Of a stretch of DNA of 64,000 bases, positions 62,092-64,000 are shown one piece after another. The translations under genes and the position numbers were made by a program. Source of the DNA: Sulfitobacter sp. S223 (GTDB lineage Bacteria > Pseudomonadota > Alphaproteobacteria > Rhodobacterales > Rhodobacteraceae). Under the pieces are notes generated by a model. It had not been told where the DNA came from and ran no database searches. It saw only the letters and a program-made list of their open reading frames with translations. Every line of letters begins with the position of its first letter. Position 1 is the stretch's first letter. The stretch lies in assembly GCF_025143825.1 (NCBI RefSeq), contig NZ_CP083560.1, positions 2,356,001-2,420,000 on the forward strand, written 5' to 3'.

Positions 62092-64000
62092 ATGACCTTC
62101 ACCCCCACCGACTATCTGCCCTATGACTTCGCCAACCGGCGCCACATCGGACCGTCGCCCGCCGAAATGTCGGAGATGCTGAAAGTTGTGGGGGCTGACG
62201 ATCTGAATGCGCTCATCTCTGACACACTTCCCACCAAAATCCGGCAGGCCAAGCCGCTAGATTTTGGCAAACCGATGTCAGAGCGTGAGTTACTGCATCA
62301 CATGAAGGTCACAGCGTCTAAGAACAAGGTCCTGACCTCGTTGATTGGGCAAGGCTATCATGGCACGGTCACGCCGCCTGCAATCCAGCGGAATATCTTC
62401 GAAAACCCCGCTTGGTACACGGCCTATACCCCCTACCAGCCTGAGATTTCGCAGGGTCGGCTTGAGGCGCTATTGAATTTCCAAACCATGGTTTCTGACC
62501 TGACCGGATTAGAGATTGCAAACGCCTCTTTGCTTGATGAGGCGACGGCATGTGCCGAGGCGATGACCATGGCGCAGCGGGTTGCCAAAACGAAGGTTAA
62601 TGGGTTCTTCATCGACGAAAATTGCCATCCGCAAAACATCGCGGTGATGAAAACACGCGCCGCGCCGTTAGGTATAGAGATTACGGTGGGCAACCCAGAT
62701 GATCTGGACGCAACTACCGTTTTCGGCGCGATCTTCCAGTATCCGGGGACCTTCGGACACCTGCGCGACTTCAGCCCAGAGATCGCCAAACTACATGACA
62801 CCAAAGCCATCGGTATTATCGCCGCCGACCCTCTGTCGCTGACGTTGCTCAAAGAACCTGGTGCGATGGGCGCCGATATTGCTGTAGGCAGCACGCAACG
62901 GTTTGGTGTGCCTGTCGGCTACGGCGGTCCTCATGCCGCCTATATGGCAACCAAACAAAACTATGCCCGGTCGATGCCGGGTCGGCTTGTTGGTGTTTCC
63001 ATCGACAGTCACGGCAATCGCGCCTACCGTCTGTCGCTGCAAACCCGCGAGCAACATATCCGCCGTGAAAAGGCGACGTCGAACGTCTGTACAGCACAGG
63101 CTTTATTGGCCGTTATGGCTGGTTTCTATGCCGTTTTTCATGGGCCTGAGGGCCTTAAGGCGATTGCCCAACGGATCCATCGCAAGACCGCACGACTGGC
63201 CGAGGGGATCAAAGGCGCGGGCTTTGACGTGCGTCCCGCCACGTTTTTTGACACGATCACCGTCGAGGTTGGCCCGCTGCAAGCTGCGGTTATGAAATCA
63301 GCGGTAGATGAAGGCATTAACCTGCGGGCCGTTGGCACCACCCAAGTGGGCATCACGCTGGACGAACGCACCCGCCCAGCTACGATCGAGGCCGTCTGGC
63401 GAGCCTTTGGTATCGACCGCGAAGACAAAGATTATACGCCGCATTATCACGTGCCGGAAAAACTGATCCGTACCACGGAGTACCTCACTCATCCGGTTTT
63501 CCACATGAACCGCGCCGAAACCGAAATGATGCGCTACATGCGCCGCTTGGCTGACCGCGACCTCGCCCTTGATCGCGCGATGATCCCGCTCGGGTCCTGC
63601 ACGATGAAGCTCAATTCCGCTGCTGAGATGATGCCGGTTTCATGGGACGAATTCTCGCTTTTGCATCCCTACATTCCCCGCGATCAGGCGGCGGGTTATA
63701 TGGAAATGATCGATGATTTGTCCGCCAAGCTCTGTGATGTGACAGGGTATGACGCAATCTCAATGCAGCCCAATTCCGGCGCGCAGGGTGAATACGCAGG
63801 CCTGTTATCAATTGCCAGCTATCACCGCGCGAACGGCCAAGGTCACCGCAATATCTGCCTAATCCCGATGTCCGCGCATGGGACAAACCCTGCCTCGGCT
63901 CAGATGGTGGGCTGGAAAGTTGTACCAATTATGTCAGCCGCCAATGGCGACATTGATTTGGATGACTTCCGCGCCAAAGTTAAGGAGCACGAGGACAACC
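62092..64000 (+). CDS. gcvP: Glycine dehydrogenase (decarboxylating), P protein; truncated by window edge
   Basis: The first 636 codons are present without a stop, out of roughly 950 expected for single-chain GcvP. The start [20 protein letters not shown] follows CGGAGCC. The N-terminal half has [14 protein letters not shown] and [20 protein letters not shown]. The second half begins with [18 protein letters not shown] and [18 protein letters not shown], with [12 protein letters not shown] near the window end. The PLP-binding Lys lies beyond base 64000. It decarboxylates glycine and loads aminomethyl onto GcvH. Controlled with gcvTH by the upstream riboswitch. Confidence 0.97.
   Translation, partial: MTFTPTDYLPYDFANRRHIGPSPAEMSEMLKVVGADDLNALISDTLPTKIRQAKPLDFGKPMSERELLHHMKVTASKNKVLTSLIGQGYHGTVTPPAIQRNIFENPAWYTAYTPYQPEISQGRLEALLNFQTMVSDLTGLEIANASLLDEATACAEAMTMAQRVAKTKVNGFFIDENCHPQNIAVMKTRAAPLGIEITVGNPDDLDATTVFGAIFQYPGTFGHLRDFSPEIAKLHDTKAIGIIAADPLSLTLLKEPGAMGADIAVGSTQRFGVPVGYGGPHAAYMATKQNYARSMPGRLVGVSIDSHGNRAYRLSLQTREQHIRREKATSNVCTAQALLAVMAGFYAVFHGPEGLKAIAQRIHRKTARLAEGIKGAGFDVRPATFFDTITVEVGPLQAAVMKSAVDEGINLRAVGTTQVGITLDERTRPATIEAVWRAFGIDREDKDYTPHYHVPEKLIRTTEYLTHPVFHMNRAETEMMRYMRRLADRDLALDRAMIPLGSCTMKLNSAAEMMPVSWDEFSLLHPYIPRDQAAGYMEMIDDLSAKLCDVTGYDAISMQPNSGAQGEYAGLLSIASYHRANGQGHRNICLIPMSAHGTNPASAQMVGWKVVPIMSAANGDIDLDDFRAKVKEHEDN

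Overview
The window reads as a chromosomal segment of an alphaproteobacterium of the Rhodobacteraceae (Roseobacter group). The evidence is a GTTC-N7-GTTC type SOS box in front of umuDC, two TRAP transporter operons, a glycine-riboswitch gcvTHP operon, the SPOR / D,D-carboxypeptidase / tmk / holB / tatD housekeeping block, and moderately GC-rich codon use. The many pseudogenes, IS relics and dispersed intergenic repeats recall IS-rich polar genera such as Octadecabacter, but the genus is a guess.

Region 1 (1-10230) looks like a catabolic island for plant- or lignin-type aromatic acids. It holds the end of an SDR dehydrogenase, a feruloyl-CoA-synthase-like ligase, a flavin monooxygenase pseudogene carrying five in-frame stops, a crotonase with a TRAP uptake operon on the minus strand, and a divergent amidohydrolase-P450 pair. 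Region 2 (10231-22269) is a single 4012-residue gene for a multidomain extracellular-type protein: a beta-propeller, four malectin-like domains, many cadherin/Ig-like modules and three LamG-like domains. Region 3 (23121-32906) is a second catabolic island. It has a minus-strand TRAP-amidase-dehydrogenase operon, a divergent FCD-type GntR regulator with two identical TGTATACA palindromes in the shared promoter region, the N-terminal stump of a LigM/DesA-like O-demethylase, and two glutathione transferases.

Region 4 (32907-47371) is an accessory zone: dispersed repeats, an IS1595-type element, a four-gene operon around a Tat-exported flavin oxidase with uncharacterised partners, serine recombinases (one intact, one broken), a truncated PIN gene beside a perfect 18-bp hairpin, an SOS-controlled umuDC operon whose UmuD has Cys at the nucleophile position, and a coiled-coil membrane protein. 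Region 5 (47372-54213) is conserved: tRNA-Ser(UGA), a SPOR lipoprotein, a DacC-type carboxypeptidase, tmk, holB, tatD, an MBL hydrolase and an AEC transporter.

Region 6 (54214-58560) is a decayed integrative element: a broken P4-type integrase, an orphan gene coupled to it, and an IS3 element with a 41-bp palindromic insertion in orfA lying between two older IS3 relics. Region 7 (58561-64000) has more repeats, a Crp/Fnr regulator divergent from a membrane protein, and the glycine cleavage operon under a tandem glycine riboswitch. gcvP runs off the window end.
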